From Cytospora piceicola (taxonomy: Eukaryota > Ascomycota > Sordariomycetes > Diaporthales > Cytosporaceae), in the NCBI GenBank assembly GCA_023375675.1, contig JALQBC010000006.1, forward strand, positions 1,116,001-1,180,000: DNA of 64,000 bases, written 5' to 3'. A program made the translations under genes and the position numbers. This document shows, piece by piece, positions 38,501 to 50,506 of this stretch (its first letter is position 1; each line of letters opens with the position of its first letter). The notes under the pieces were generated by a model. The model did no database searches. It was not told where the DNA came from and saw nothing but the letters and a program-made list of their open reading frames with translations.

Positions 38501-39769
38501 TTTCGAAAGCCTGTTTTTTTATAAAGATTAATCTTATACTATTTATTATTTAAGTAGTAATATAAATAGTAATATTATCTATCCTGCCTTATACTTTATA
38601 AAATATTATCTTAATTTAAGTTTTAAGTCTTTTTTACCGGTAAGCGTTTACTTTTTTATATTATAGTTTAATAAGCTTTTAATTAGGTTAATAAAAAGGT
38701 ATAGTTACTTTTAATTCGCGGTTTCTATACTTTTTAAAATATTAACTAAATTCTTTATAGCTTTTTAAACCTATTAAATCCTTACTTTACTTTTCGAAAT
38801 AGCTTATTCGACAGCGTTTATATCCTACTTAGCTTAAACGTTCGAAAACTCGACTTTTATAAAAGCTTAAAAGATAAACTATATATATTCGTTTATATAT
38901 CGCTTTTAACTTTCGACTTATACCTTTTAGTTTTAAATATACTACTCGTTCTTTTATACGTTAACGTCTTTATCTTTAAGCTAACGGTCTAAAACCTTTA
39001 TAAGCTTTTCCTTTTTATTTATTAAGCGCTTTTACTTTAAAACGCTTTACTTTCTTTCCGCTATTCGAACCTCGAAGGCTAAAATATAACGTTCTTTTTT
39101 ATCGAGCTTAAGGTTTATTATAACGTATATAAGGCTATTAAGTTTAAAGTATATATCTTATATAGTATATATAAACTAAACTAAGATATCTTCGGTATTA
39201 TTTAATTTATTACAGAAATAGTTTTAAAAAGTATAAGCTTTAATATTTTTAGTTAAAACTAACTTAGCCGGCCTATTTTTATATACTTTTTATACTATAA
39301 AGGTTTCGGTAAATACTATATTATAAACTATAGTAATAAAGAAGATAGGTAATATAAGTCGGTTAGCTATTATAAATAGTAATATTTCGATTATTAGCTC
39401 GATAGCTAAAGTCGTATAAGTTATATTATTCTATAGTTATATAAATATAATTATTTACTTAATTAATATACTTTAAAATAATAGTTATAAGGATTTAAAA
39501 ACCTATTTTTAATAAATTATAGATAATAAGTTAATACTAATAAGTATAAAAGAATAGTAAATAATAGTACTAATAAGTATTAATTAATTAAGAAAACGTT
39601 TTAAGAGAGTAGGTTATTTATTAAGTAAAACTTAAAAATAAAAAACTATTAAGTTTTTAAGCTTTTATTTCCGACTATTTATTTAGCTATTTTATAAAGT
39701 ATAAAGTCCGGTTTATTTAACTTAATCGTATTTTTACCTATATTTTATTAAAGTTAAATACTTAAACTT
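35556..39769. other. RIPped region with TATAGTTTTTATTT tract
   Basis: A TATAGTTTTTATTTTATAGT-type low-complexity tract occupies about 36980-37130. No gene or hairpin-family copy supported. CG-bearing patches occur at 37720-37860 and 38160-38330. Confidence 0.45.
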
Positions 39770-39870
39770 TTAAGCTTTTTCGGATTTATCGGCCTTTTTA
39801 AACTTATCGGCTTTTTTAACCTTTTCGGCCTTTTTAGCTTTTTTAGCTTTTTTAGCCTTTTTTCGCTTCT
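39770..39870 (-). repeat. TTTTTCGGCCTTTTTAGC short repeat
   Basis: Repeats of GGCTTTTTTAACCTTTTCGG and GCCTTTTTAGC at 9-21 bp spacing. On the minus strand the repeats read as Lys/Ala-rich (KAEKAKKA-like) codons, consistent with a former basic Ala/Lys tail, but only as inference. Confidence 0.5.
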
Positions 39871-40742
39871 ACTGTTTAGCTATAAAGCTATTACTATCGA
39901 AGATTTACTTTAGCGCCGATACCTTCCTTTTTTTTATACTACCGAAGGTTATATCGGTTATCTCTTTTCGTATACTATTTACTTAACTTACAGTTTCGTT
40001 AGCCTTATTAACCGTTATAGTTAAAAGCTTAATTATAACCTTTTAGCTAAAATTATAGCTAAGGTCGTTACCGGTAAACTACGTTTTAAGAAAAGTATTT
40101 AGCTTATTATTAAGCTTTTTTAAAAAGTCTTACTTAAAGGGTTTTTCTTTTAAAGTATTTAATAATAATAGCCCGAGCTACTTATAAAACTTAGTAATAT
40201 CGCAAATAACTACCGAGTTAAAGTCTTTAATAATCTTAAAGTAATAGATATTTTAAACGTAACGGTTAAAAAGCTAACTTTAAATAATATATAATATTTT
40301 ATATATTATAAAGGTTTTAAGCTTAATATACTTTTTTAGCTAGTCGGAGAATATAAGCTCGACGGCGAGTATTTATACTTTTTTTATATATACCTTATAT
40401 TCGAGGTAGTTATAAACGGTATTATTAACCTATAGTATAACTTACGTTACTTTTATATATTAGTTAACTTAGATAAGGCGTTTAAGAGACTATATAGTAA
40501 TACCGAAGTTTTAAAGATATTAAACCTAGATACTGTAGTAATAATAATAGTAAAGGTTTAGGCCGGCGGATCTATACCGTTAGTTTAATATTAGAATGTT
40601 AATATTAAATATACTATTATTAAACTTAGAAATATATATAGCCTTTTTTAATAAGGTTATACCGGCGCGGATCGATAAGACTAACAAGAAGGCCTTTTCT
40701 AAAATAGTAACTAAAAAGCTATTAAATAATTAGCTTATAATA
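39871..40742. other. RIPped region
   Basis: Gene-free; CCGGCGCGGATCGATAAG near 40663 is an isolated GC patch. Confidence 0.4.
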
Positions 40743-40850
40743 TAAGAGTTATTAGTACTAAATAGTATAAATAAGGAGAGGACCGTTAGTACTAAATAGT
40801 GCGAATAAGATTAAAGGTTATCGGTATTAAATAGTACTAACGAAAAAGGG
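40743..40850 (+). repeat. three direct copies of the TTAGTACTAAATAGT half-site
   Basis: TTAGTACTAAATAGTATAA, then TTAGTACTAAATAGTGCGAAT, then GGTATTAAATAGTACTAAC, spaced about 38-45 bp. This is the hairpin-family terminus in head-to-tail rather than inverted order. Confidence 0.7.
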
Positions 40851-42677
40851 ACTTATACTTATAGTTACTTTTAAGGAGTAACGACTATAATTAAGGTCTT
40901 TTCTCGCTTAGCGGCTTACTTAACGACTAACTTTAATATATAGTAGTTAATTAACGATTTACAGATAATATAGCTAAAGATAGCTTTCCGTTCGGAAAAA
41001 ATAAAGTTATATAAGTTAAATCTGTATATAAAAAGCTAAAGGTATAATAAGTTTAAATCCTTAATACTATAAAGGATAACGTTTATATACTTTATATTAA
41101 AAAAAATCGGGCTATTGTCTTAATTAGTTATTTTTTTAATAGCTTATCGGGTACTTTTTTTCTTCTTTTTACTATCTTTTATTTAGACTAGTTAAATTCC
41201 GGACTCGACGAGGTTATTTATAACGACTTCTTTTAGTATATTCCTTATAACGTCTTTACTTAATATAGCGTTATAACTAAGTATATCTATCGATATAATT
41301 ATTAGTATATAAAGGATACCGACGTTTAAGTAAAGCGTTATTTTTTCGCTATTATCGACGGCTGTTTCGATTTAACCTCCCTTTAAAGACAGCTCGATCT
41401 TATTTTTAACTACGCCGGCGTTATTATTATTTAATATAAGGTTTTAAAAGTAGTTATTTATATAATCGTCTATAAAGTGTTTATTAATTCCGTATTCTAG
41501 CTTATATATCTCTATTATATATAAAAGGATACCGTTATAAAAGTAAACTAGCTAAAGCTTATTATTAATATATTTAAAGAAGTAGGTAATCGTATTTATC
41601 TTCCGGCGTATTCCGATATATTAAAGTATTGTTTTTATAATATTTCGGCCGTTATAGTTTTCGCCGGTATTTTATATACTTTATAAGCCGGGAGATAACG
41701 TTTATTACTACTAACTATAATACGTATATATATAGGTAAGCGCCGCCTTCTGTTTTTAAGATATAGCCTCCGGTAAGAACTTTAAAACGCTATTTTTAAT
41801 ATCTATTATAAGCTTTTTTTTAAAAAAGGCTATATTATTTAAGTCTATATTCTACTAAAATAAAAAAGTAAAACTATAATAGTCTATAATTTTATTAATA
41901 ATAAACGTAATAAATATTATAATTAAAAAGGTTAAGTTAGTTTTTTTATTTTTATAGTTTAGCTAATAAGCTATACGAATTACTATATATATAAGCTAAG
42001 ATTATCCGGTATAAAAGTTTTATATTATTTAATACTTATCGAGAATAATATATTAAAAGTAAAACCCGGGTAAGAACTATATTATTTAATAATAGTTAAA
42101 GAACTTAAGTATTATAGGTTTATCTTTTTTTATTTTTTTATCGGTAAATATTAAAAGTTTACCGGTATTTATCTATATAAAAAGTAGTTTATTATAAATA
42201 TTAATAAATATTCCGAGCTTTTCGTTAAGTAAACTAACTTAATATTTAGCTTTTATATTATTATTATTAACTTAGTTACTTTATTTAAGTAGCTTATTAT
42301 TAATATTATTACTAATATAGTTAGTATTATAAGCCTTTCGGTTTTTTAAAGTACAAAACCTAAAGTCCGCTTTTTCTTTATCGAAAAGTAAGTTTAACTT
42401 TTATATTATATCCGCCTTACGTTAAAAAGACTCGTTTTTATATATATCCGATACTATTTTATAAATATAAGCTATCTTTTTTTTATTAAACTTTCGGACT
42501 AAGTTTTATATATCGTATTCTTATAAGCTATAGTCGAATAGCAGATTACTGTTTTTTTTAATAAAACTAAAGTTTTAAATCTTTCTTAATATCCGGAATA
42601 CCGAGGTAAAGTAAAAAAAAAGCTAGATTTTATATATATTTTATTTTATATTTAACTATTAGCAGTTAACTAAAGTA
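40851..42677. other. RIPped region
   Basis: No genes or arrays supported. A purine/pyrimidine-balanced CG-bearing section at 41180-41780 may be decayed coding DNA. Confidence 0.4.
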
Positions 42678-42732
42678 GTTAATACTAAATAATACCGATA
42701 AGAAAAAAGATATTAATACTATTTAATATTAA
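42678..42732. repeat. hairpin microelement copy E
   Basis: Arms GTTAATACTAAATAATA and ATACTATTTAATATTAAC are inverted repeats with few mismatches, total about 55 bp. The AAATA inner arm places it with the AAATAGT subfamily rather than the AAAAGGTA subfamily. Confidence 0.65.
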
Positions 42733-44544
42733 CTTTAAAGCTTAAATTTTACTTTTAAAGTATTCTTCTTTTAAACGGTAAGCTTTATTTCGGTATAAAG
42801 CTAGTCGGTTATTATTACGGCCTATTAAAAACCGGGGTTATAGTTAATATTACTTTTCGAACTATAGTAAAACCGGATATAAAAGGTTTTTAATAAAAAG
42901 AACTAATAAATTTCGTCGAAGTATTATTTAATAATAACGGTAAGTAATATAAGTATTATAAATATATATAACTTTATACGCTTTCCGGTATTCTTATCTT
43001 TAGTAAAGTTTAGCTTAGCTAAAACAGCTAAACAGTTATTAATAACTACCTTACGTTTTATTAAGAAAATAAGGGTTTTACTTATACCGACCTTATTAAT
43101 AAGTAAGACGTTACGTATTACGCTATTTACTATAAGTTATAAGTAGTATATATTTAGTTAGCTAGTTAGTATATAAACTATATTAAAATAAGTTAGTATT
43201 AAAAGGTATAAAAAGCGTTAATATTAATACTAATAAGTACTAATTAGAAAATAAGGCTTACTAATAACTTAAAACTTTTTAAGTTTAATACTATATAAGT
43301 TTAAAGGTTTTTCGTTTTTATCGTTTCGTTAGTTTATATAAAAGTTTTAATACTTAACGTTACCTTTAGCTTTTTTATTATATATATTTAGTTTATCAAG
43401 TACGGTTATAAAATCGATATTAATCGGAAGTCGAAAAGGTAAAAGACTTAATATTACGTAGTATATTTTAGTTTATTTTAGTACTTATTTTATATAAAAA
43501 CGTTACTATTATCCTTATTAATCTTTTTATCGTCTTTTTTAATATTTATAATAAGTACGGCGGTATTTATATCGAGACCGGCAATATACTACTCGATACT
43601 AAAGATCTCGGATAGTAAGATTTTAAAGTTTTAAAAAATATTTTTGTTCCGGATAGATATAATATATAGCTTTTTTAAAAGACTTCGGGTATAGATCTTT
43701 TCGACTATAACTAGTATTATTTAATAGTTTATAAAGGGAATATTAGCTATAACGTTAAAAACTTCGGCTTTATAGTTTTACTAACGGCTTTTTATATAGC
43801 TATAGTTTAGCCGGCTATATTAAAACGCCTTAGCTAAGAATTCTATATAACGTTAAAAGTTTTAATAAACGTTTTTTAAAGCTTCGATAAAAACGTTCTT
43901 TATTTCGTTATATAATTAGCAGAATACTATAGATATATTTATAACTAACTAAAAGGCTATATTATCCGGAATACTTTCGGCGTTATCGCTTATAAATCGT
44001 TTATATTATATAGCGGTAGTATATATATAAGTTTAGATAGTATTTTTACTACCGGAAAGCTTTTTATTCGAGTTTAACCTACCGGACTTTTTAATAGTAA
44101 TAAACTTAAAAGTATACTACTATCGGATATATATTAGATATAATATAAAGCTACAGAATAAATTATTATATAAGAAGCCTTATAAGAATTCTTTACTCGG
44201 TTTATAACGTTTATACCGCTTAATACCTTTTATATTTAAGTAGATACCTATAAGGTAATAAACAAAGTACTATAAAATCGTTATATTTATAGTTATATTT
44301 ATATTAATCTTCTTAAGTTAAGGTATTCCGACGTTATTATTTTTAATTAAGTAAACTAGCTATTTTAGGTTATTAAGTACTAACTTATAGATCTACTTTA
44401 AGCTAAAGTTTTAAAACCTTTCGACTAATTCGATATATTATCTATATATATCTGCTAAGATATACAGGTATAACTAGAATTTATATAGTTTAACTTTAAT
44501 TAAAAAGCCGTAAAACATATACGTTATAAGGTTATTAGTATTAT
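42733..44544. other. RIPped region
   Basis: Half-copies of the hairpin motif at 43188 (AAGTTAGTATTAAAAGGTA) and about 43225-43245. CG-bearing patches at 43560-43720 and 43960-44110. No gene readable. Confidence 0.45.
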
Positions 44545-44755
44545 TTATAGGTAGTTAGTACTAAATAGTGCTAAGATTATCGAAGTTTATTAGCATTAAA
44601 TAGTGCTAAGTTATTTAAATCGTTAATACTAAATAGTACTAAGTTATTTAAATTATTAATACTAAATAGTATAAGATTATCGAGGTTTATTAGTATTAAA
44701 TAATATTAAACTTATTAAGGTTTATTAGTACTATTTAGTATTAACCGGATATAAA
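44545..44755 (+). repeat. array of TTAGTACTAAATAGTGC half-sites, about 6 copies
   Basis: Units of TTAGTACTAAATAGTGCTAA followed by GATTATCGAAGTTTA or GTTATTTAAATCG repeat every 31-40 bp. The last unit is inverted (TTAGTACTATTTAGTATTAA), closing the array as a hairpin. This links the hairpin family to tandem amplification. Confidence 0.75.
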
Positions 44756-45775
44756 AAAAAAAAGTCGTTTACTTACCGATATAAGTTTAGTATATATATA
44801 TATATTTTACTTTATTAAAGCTAAAGATTTTACCGATAATTTCTATATTTTTCTTAATAGCTATAAGTAAGTAGAATAATATAACCTTATTATACTTATA
44901 GCCGATAAAGTTAAGGTTATTTTTTACTTTATTTTTAAAAAGGCTTTAAAACTACTTCTTTTAAAAAGTAAAAGCGTTTAGTACTAGGTTTTACTAATTT
45001 AAAACTAAATAATTACTTTTATCTTTTTTAATATAGATCTTATATATAAATAAGAATCTGAAATTTATAAAAAGCTTATACTTTTATAATATACTCGAAG
45101 TATTAGTAATAGTTTTAAACGTTATTTTATCGATAACTTTCGGGAATTATTTTAAATTCGGAAAAGTAAGTAGTATTTTTAAATCTCGGTTTAGTTTAAA
45201 ATAGTCTTATAAAAACTAAATTATAATAATATTAGTATTTTCGGTCTTTTAAATCTTATATATATTATTAAATATAATATTAGTAGACGTATTAAGTCCG
45301 GGCTACTTATTATTACTATTTAAAGCAATAATATTACTTAGCCTTTTCTTACTTAAACGACGAGATAAAGTAAAAAGTTTAGCTAGGGCTTTTAATTTAG
45401 CTAAGGCTTTTAGCTTAACCGGAGTTTTTAACTTTACTTTAGCTTTTTTTTTTTTAAATAGTATTTTTAATTTAACTTTTAAATCTGCTTTATAGTTTTA
45501 ATCTTTAATTTTAAGTTAATATTTATTAGTATAAACTAACGGCTAAAAGGTTAAGAAAGTTAGTTATAAAAAAGAAGAATAAAATTAAAGATAAAAAGGT
45601 AAAAAAGTAAGTTTATATAGCTAAAGGTTTCGGCGTAAGTATATCGCTCGGTAAAACCTCGGAACAGGTTCGACCGCCGAAGTAAACGTTAAGGCTATAT
45701 AAGCTATAGAACTTTTAACTTTTATAAAAGCGGTTCTAGCTTTAAAGGGAAGGGGCTAAATAAAAGGTTTTACCT
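44756..45775. other. RIPped region inside the right end
   Basis: Gene-free. AGCTAGGGCTTTTAATTTAG / AGCTAAGGCTTTTAGCTTA is a local direct repeat near 45380-45420. CG-bearing sequence at 45625-45680 may be subterminal element sequence. No array equivalent to 1736-2255 is seen here. Confidence 0.45.
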
Positions 45776-45925
45776 CGAAAATACTCGAAATATATATACT
45801 TTAGAAACCTGTTTTAGATATCGAAATTACTTTAGAAATATATATTATACTCGAAAATACACTTTAGAAACATATATAAGATAATGTCTTAGGAGCCGAG
45901 ACCTGCTAAAATCGGAAATTATCGC
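45776..45925 (-). repeat. right terminal inverted repeat of the AT-rich block
   Basis: The reverse complement from 45912 reads ATTTTAGCAGGTCTC, then CTCCTAAGACATTATCTTAT, then AAAGTGTATTTTCGAGTATA, matching the left end in order and spacing. Where the copies differ, this one mostly has A for G or T for C, for example CCTAAGACATTATC against CCTGAGACACTGTC, as expected if it took more RIP. Three subterminal iterations of the TTTCTAAAGT subunit are visible here too. Normal composition resumes directly outside it. Confidence 0.75.
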
Positions 45926-48772
45926 CTTACGTTATCGAGGTGGAGCTCGTGCTATATGGGGAAAACGGAAGCCGTCCGTGTTCTGAGGGGGGCAGACACT
46001 CGTAACGTTGTATGATGAGGGGCCAGAACCCATGGCGACGGGGAATTCTATACTTGCGAGGGTGGGAAGAGGGACCCCTAATGAAATTTCTGGGCCGGTG
46101 GTGATGTCTGTGTGCGTGTTATGAAACTGTCTGACCCCACGACGAGCCCCTGATTGGGCCCTGCGGCTGTGCTTGCCACATGTTTGGACCTTGTATGGAC
46201 CTACATATTCATACAGGCACACCGGTAGCATGCCAGGCATGCCTAGTCCAGTCCAGGTACAATGCATGCGTCCATGCATGTATGCACCCAGACTGCCAGA
46301 CAGAGCCGCCAGTGGATAAATGCCCGTCAGTGATGTTTCGTCGGTCTGTTATGTTACTGGTTGGTGAGAGTCCAGGGACATGGAACATGGAACATGGAAC
46401 ATGGAACTTGGAACCTTGAGAACCCCAGGAACCTTGATACCCTCAATCGTCAATGATAGACTACACTACCCAATAGACTGACTACATAGACCAGAGATAT
46501 ATATCGGGTGATCAGCGTCAGGGAAGACGATCGAGCGATCACTCGGAACTAACCGAGGAGATCTTTGTTCTATGTTGTTCTCCTCGAGCTGCGTTGTCGT
46601 CATTGTATCGAAGGATCGCAGGTCGTGTCGACGACAACTCGACAAGATCCTCGAGGTACGTGCGGATTCGAAGTCGTCTCCTCAACAATTGAAGAATACG
46701 AGTTTACGGACCCGTATGGCATGATGCCGCTGTCATCCTCACCCGCTCGCTTCTTTCGTTATCTGTCAGTCGCTTCGGTCCGGGTGGATATCCGGTATAA
46801 TCAAATGGTGTAAGTCAATCGATTTCGCAATCCAATCTAATCAGGGTATGTAATATCCAATCCCTCCAGCCCTCGTGGCATACTGTACAAAAGAAAAAAG
46901 AAGAAAAACCCATGAGAAAGGAGATTACATTCCCCACGGTTCAACGTTGAAACCTCTCTCTCTACACTACCCTACCCTAGGGTATCTATCTCGATGACAG
47001 GTCAGTCAGGGGTCCACTACAACATTACTTATTACAGTAGGTACTTAAGTACATAGTCCACTCTGGTCCCCACTGCGCAAAGCCAAATTGGGGCCTGCAG
47101 GGGATGGATACTTAGTACGTATCGGTGTATTATCGGGTGACCAGCGCTGTGACAAAAGGCTTGATCGGGTCAAGCGTTGCGGATTTCATCATTTGCCATG
47201 CAGGAACAAAAAGACAATTTGCAGACCAGATTCGAATCTGATCAGTGCTCTGCATATGTATGTAAGTAGATACCTACTAAGTACCATAGTAGATAGATAC
47301 AAGCTCGAATCCTACACTACTCTGCCGCCATCGATCCAACAGGAACACCATTGTTTGTATGTGTGTGCCTACCTTCCAAACTTGTCCCTGCTGCAAATGA
47401 TAATCGTCGTGCCATTTTACTTTGGACGAAGAAAGAAGAGAGAGCCCACTTGACCGTTGTGGGTGTGGGTTGAGGGCAAGCTGACTGACTGACTGACTGA
47501 CTGACTGACTGGCCGACAATCACCAACGTTCTGACAGCCACGACATTGAACGGTCAAACAATTGGTCTGCTAAGCAGTCTCTCTATCTACAGCAGAAAAG
47601 CATCACCATCCACCAACATCCCGCCTTCTTTTCGCCTTCTTTACACAGAAAAGCCGACCGATCGTTTGGATCTGGCGAGCCCGTTCAACTGGCCGCAGTA
47701 CCGCAACCAACCCGGACATTTGTGCCTGCAATCTCCCGCGCCTCAGCAGCTGCCGCGAATGGAATCATGCCGCCCACCTGGGCACCTGGCCACGCCCAAC
47801 AATGCGCTTGTTGTTCCCTTGGCAAATCAGGAGCACATGTATCCACCCCGGTACCCATATGTACAGTGTACACACAGAACCCAGAGGTCCTCCTGCCGCT
47901 CACCCGTCCTCCATGTCACACAACACACGCGCGAGCGGTAAAGGCAGGGCGCCCTGGACCTTACACCATGCCCGTCGAGAGGTACCAAGAGGCCCGCCGC
48001 GCTCCCTTCTGGTACCTTCCAAGGATTCCTTGGTACCAAGTGGGACGGGCTTCACCTGCGAGACTGTATTGTCCGGCGCTACCACATCCTCCGGACCACA
48101 GGTGCCGAGTACTTTGTCTTCAACCTCCTCTGGCCTGCCTCACTCTCTTTCTATCTAATTTCGTCTGTGTATCACATAACCCTTCTGTCCCCCCCCCCCT
48201 CCTCCTGAAAAACTTCACCTTCTTTCTTCTTGTCACCCACGGACTTCGTTGGCAAAGTCTACGTTACCCCCCCTCCCCGGTATTGCGATACCAGTGTTTG
48301 GAATAGAACAAGGTTCTGCACAAACCCGGTCAACTCGGCATTTGATATTATCACTCACACACTCACTCACTTTCACTCTGCTTCATATAACCACGTGAGA
48401 CCTCGTCGCGCGCAAGTTGTACCAAGAGGTTCGAATCATTCGTTTTCCGGCAGATCGAATCACACATCGACAGGCGAGAGAGCACGCAGATATATTCGGG
48501 GAACGGAGGACATATACGGCTCACCCATACACACGAGCATAACATCGGACAGTGGATTTTATTCACTTCCGTACATATATATTCCAACGGTACATCACCT
48601 GTCTCGAAGCCGCGCAGAGCGCTGGAAGATTGTGGGAGAACCATCATTTGCAGTCAAGTCATCGCCCGGAAGAGTTTGCAGCAAAACGACCCCGGCCAAC
48701 TCATCACCCCCAACGCAATCTTTTTACCGTGGTTTCACTCGCTCCATCTCGCCTCCTAGATCCGCCGTCACC
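45926..48772. other. right flank and upstream region of the GPI-type gene
   Basis: Normal composition resumes within tens of bases of the inverted repeat. Several overlapping frames exist (for example 46565-46813, 47546-47941, 47722-48306), but none has recognisable protein character. Simple repeats: ATGGAACAT units at 46378-46412 and eight TGAC units at about 47480-47511. TACCCTAGGGTA lies at 46973-46984. The last 600 bases are CT-rich with a C-run near 48189-48199, consistent with promoter and 5' leader of the next gene. Confidence 0.55.
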
Positions 48773-49207
48773 ATGCAGTTGACCAGCATTCTCTCGGCGG
48801 CCCTGCTGCCCTGGATCGCCCTCGCGCAGGACACTTCCCTGGGAACCACCACCATGACCCACACCTCGACCATGACCAAGACCATCACGCTCGACGCCCT
48901 GATCGAGACTTCCACCCTGACCTCCGCGAACAACTCGACCAGTGTGAGCGCCACCGGAAGCCGCGTTACCTACCTCTCGGGCAAGGCCACGGCGACTGCG
49001 GCTGGAACGTCCTCGTCCGGCTCGTCGTCGGGGGCGTCGTCCGGGGCATCGTCCGGGGCATCGTCCGGGGCATCATCACCATCCTCGACTTCCGACTCGG
49101 GTGCTTCTTCCTCGACTGCTGGATCTGACAGTGGCGCTGCGTCGCTCGGCTCCGCACACGTCGCTGTCGCTGGTATGGCGGGCATGCTCGTCGTTGCGCT
49201 GATGTAA
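48773..49207 (+). CDS. small Ser/Thr-rich secreted protein with probable GPI anchor
   Basis: Single-exon frame of 144 residues. The start ATG has a good context (GTCACCATGC) and begins a classic signal peptide, MQLTSILSAALLPWIALA, with probable cleavage before QD; the frame extends upstream, but only this ATG gives a secretory start. The mature part is Thr-rich (HTSTMTKTITL), has an NNST N-glycosylation site near residue 54, then a Ser/Gly/Ala block with four SSGA repeats encoded by 12-bp DNA repeats. The C-terminus (AHVAVAGMAGMLVVALM) is the hydrophobic tail expected for GPI transfer, with a small-residue omega region just before it. The likely role is cell-wall or plasma-membrane surface; no enzymatic domain is visible. 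Such proteins are common and poorly conserved in ascomycetes. Confidence 0.75.
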   Translation: MQLTSILSAALLPWIALAQDTSLGTTTMTHTSTMTKTITLDALIETSTLTSANNSTSVSATGSRVTYLSGKATATAAGTSSSGSSSGASSGASSGASSGASSPSSTSDSGASSSTAGSDSGAASLGSAHVAVAGMAGMLVVALM

Positions 49208-50506
49208 ATCAGCTGGGCTCATGGACCGAAGGCTGGCATGGCCGCTTTATATTCTTCGAGGCGATGGACCACACAACAACCACTCGCTACCTATCTTCAT
49301 TCACTACTGTCAAACTCCCGAGCTCTTCGATGCGTACATCATTTCAACCCATTTCCTTTGTCGGTACCAAAAGCAGCGATTCATACCTCACATGTTGGAA
49401 AAAAATACCATCGCACCACAACATCGATGGATCAAGAACGACCGACTGGAAGGCAACGACCACGAGATCCAATTGCAAACGCTGAGCGTCTGGCTGCTTT
49501 TGTTTCCGACAAACACACACATACATCAGCGGCATCGCGGAGAACCAAAAAGTGCATTTCTTGCATTATTTAGAGTTGAGAGCTTGGTGACATCTTTTAC
49601 ATACGCCCGCTGGCCGGACACTTGCGAGGGCACACACCCCCTTCACCATGCGCCGCCCTTCATCGGATGCTTCTACCCACGTCGACAACCCTGGTTGGGA
49701 CGAATTACAGATGCAGACGAGTTACGACTGACTTCTTTATACGTTCTTTTTGCTTTTGCACACATGGCGTTTTATCCATCCATGCACCACCATCCACTTT
49801 TCTGAATGACGACGCACGACGCACGGGGGCGCGCAACGAGCTTGGAGATCTTGATGTTTACCATACTTACCATACTTCATACCTTGTTTACTTGACTTCT
49901 CTCCAAAAGAAAACGACCCCGCTGTCCTGGACCTGTGGGTGAAGCGGTTTGATTTTGATACCCCCTTTTATTTTCTTTTCGTGTCTCACTACGGAGGGGA
50001 AAGAGGTAGGAGCGGCCTGAGACATTGGTCTCTCAGCGGCCCGATAGGGTTGACGCAGGATTAGCCTGAGACCTGGTTTGATGTAGCTTTTTATGACTTC
50101 ATTTTAGATCTATGTTGAATCTATGTTTGAGTCTTCGCGTATGCTATGCTGGCTTAGATGTGTGATATGTGCACTTAGATGAGATCCCACTCCAAGCTAC
50201 CTCAAACCTCTCCTTTCATGATGGGCATTCCGTCATCGCGTGGCAGTATGTATATGTCCATATGTTTACATATTCAAAGTCCCTCTCGGCCTGATAAGTT
50301 CGCCAGGAAGCAATGCGGTCATCCTCAGGGTAGGGGTTGTACTCGTTATCCGCCGAAAACTCAGTAACCCGAGTAATGCCTGCTGGGACTTGATTGGGCC
50401 TTCACACTACAGCATCAGCACTGGTTGTTGTACATATGTAGTCAAGCCAAGGGCTGCTTATCGAGCTCCTGGTATGGGCCTGGTTGGTTCTTTGGGTCTC
50501 CCAGTG
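49208..50506. other. 3' region of the GPI-type gene and intergenic DNA
   Basis: Frames here (49221-49805, 49238-49573, 50240-50626) look like chance openings. No tRNA or repeat array seen. A direct repeat of GTCTCTCAGC/GCCTGAGACC-type sequence occurs around 50015-50070. Confidence 0.5.

Larger units (their letters stand above)
1555..45925. mobile_element. 44.4-kb RIP-saturated AT-rich block bounded by inverted repeats
   Basis: Composition switches at both edges from normal to extremely TA-rich. In 60-base lines I checked (8041-8100, 20401-20460, 35161-35220) CA and TG do not occur at all, while CG is common. That is the footprint of RIP acting on CpA: CA becomes TA, TG becomes TA, and CG, CC and CT remain. 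A direct consequence is that ATG and TGA nearly vanish and CAA, CAG and TGG codons become TAA or TAG, so the block holds no usable open frame. The two ends carry mutually inverted repeats, which makes the outermost layer a very large TIR element or two related elements flanking a nested repeat cluster. The original element class is not recognisable. Confidence 0.85.

Noticed and set aside
1555..45925. Mitochondrial DNA insertion or contamination as the cause of the AT-richness
   Set aside because: CG remains frequent while CA and TG are selectively lost, LTR pairs differ only by transitions, and no mitochondrial genes or tRNAs are readable; RIP explains this better.
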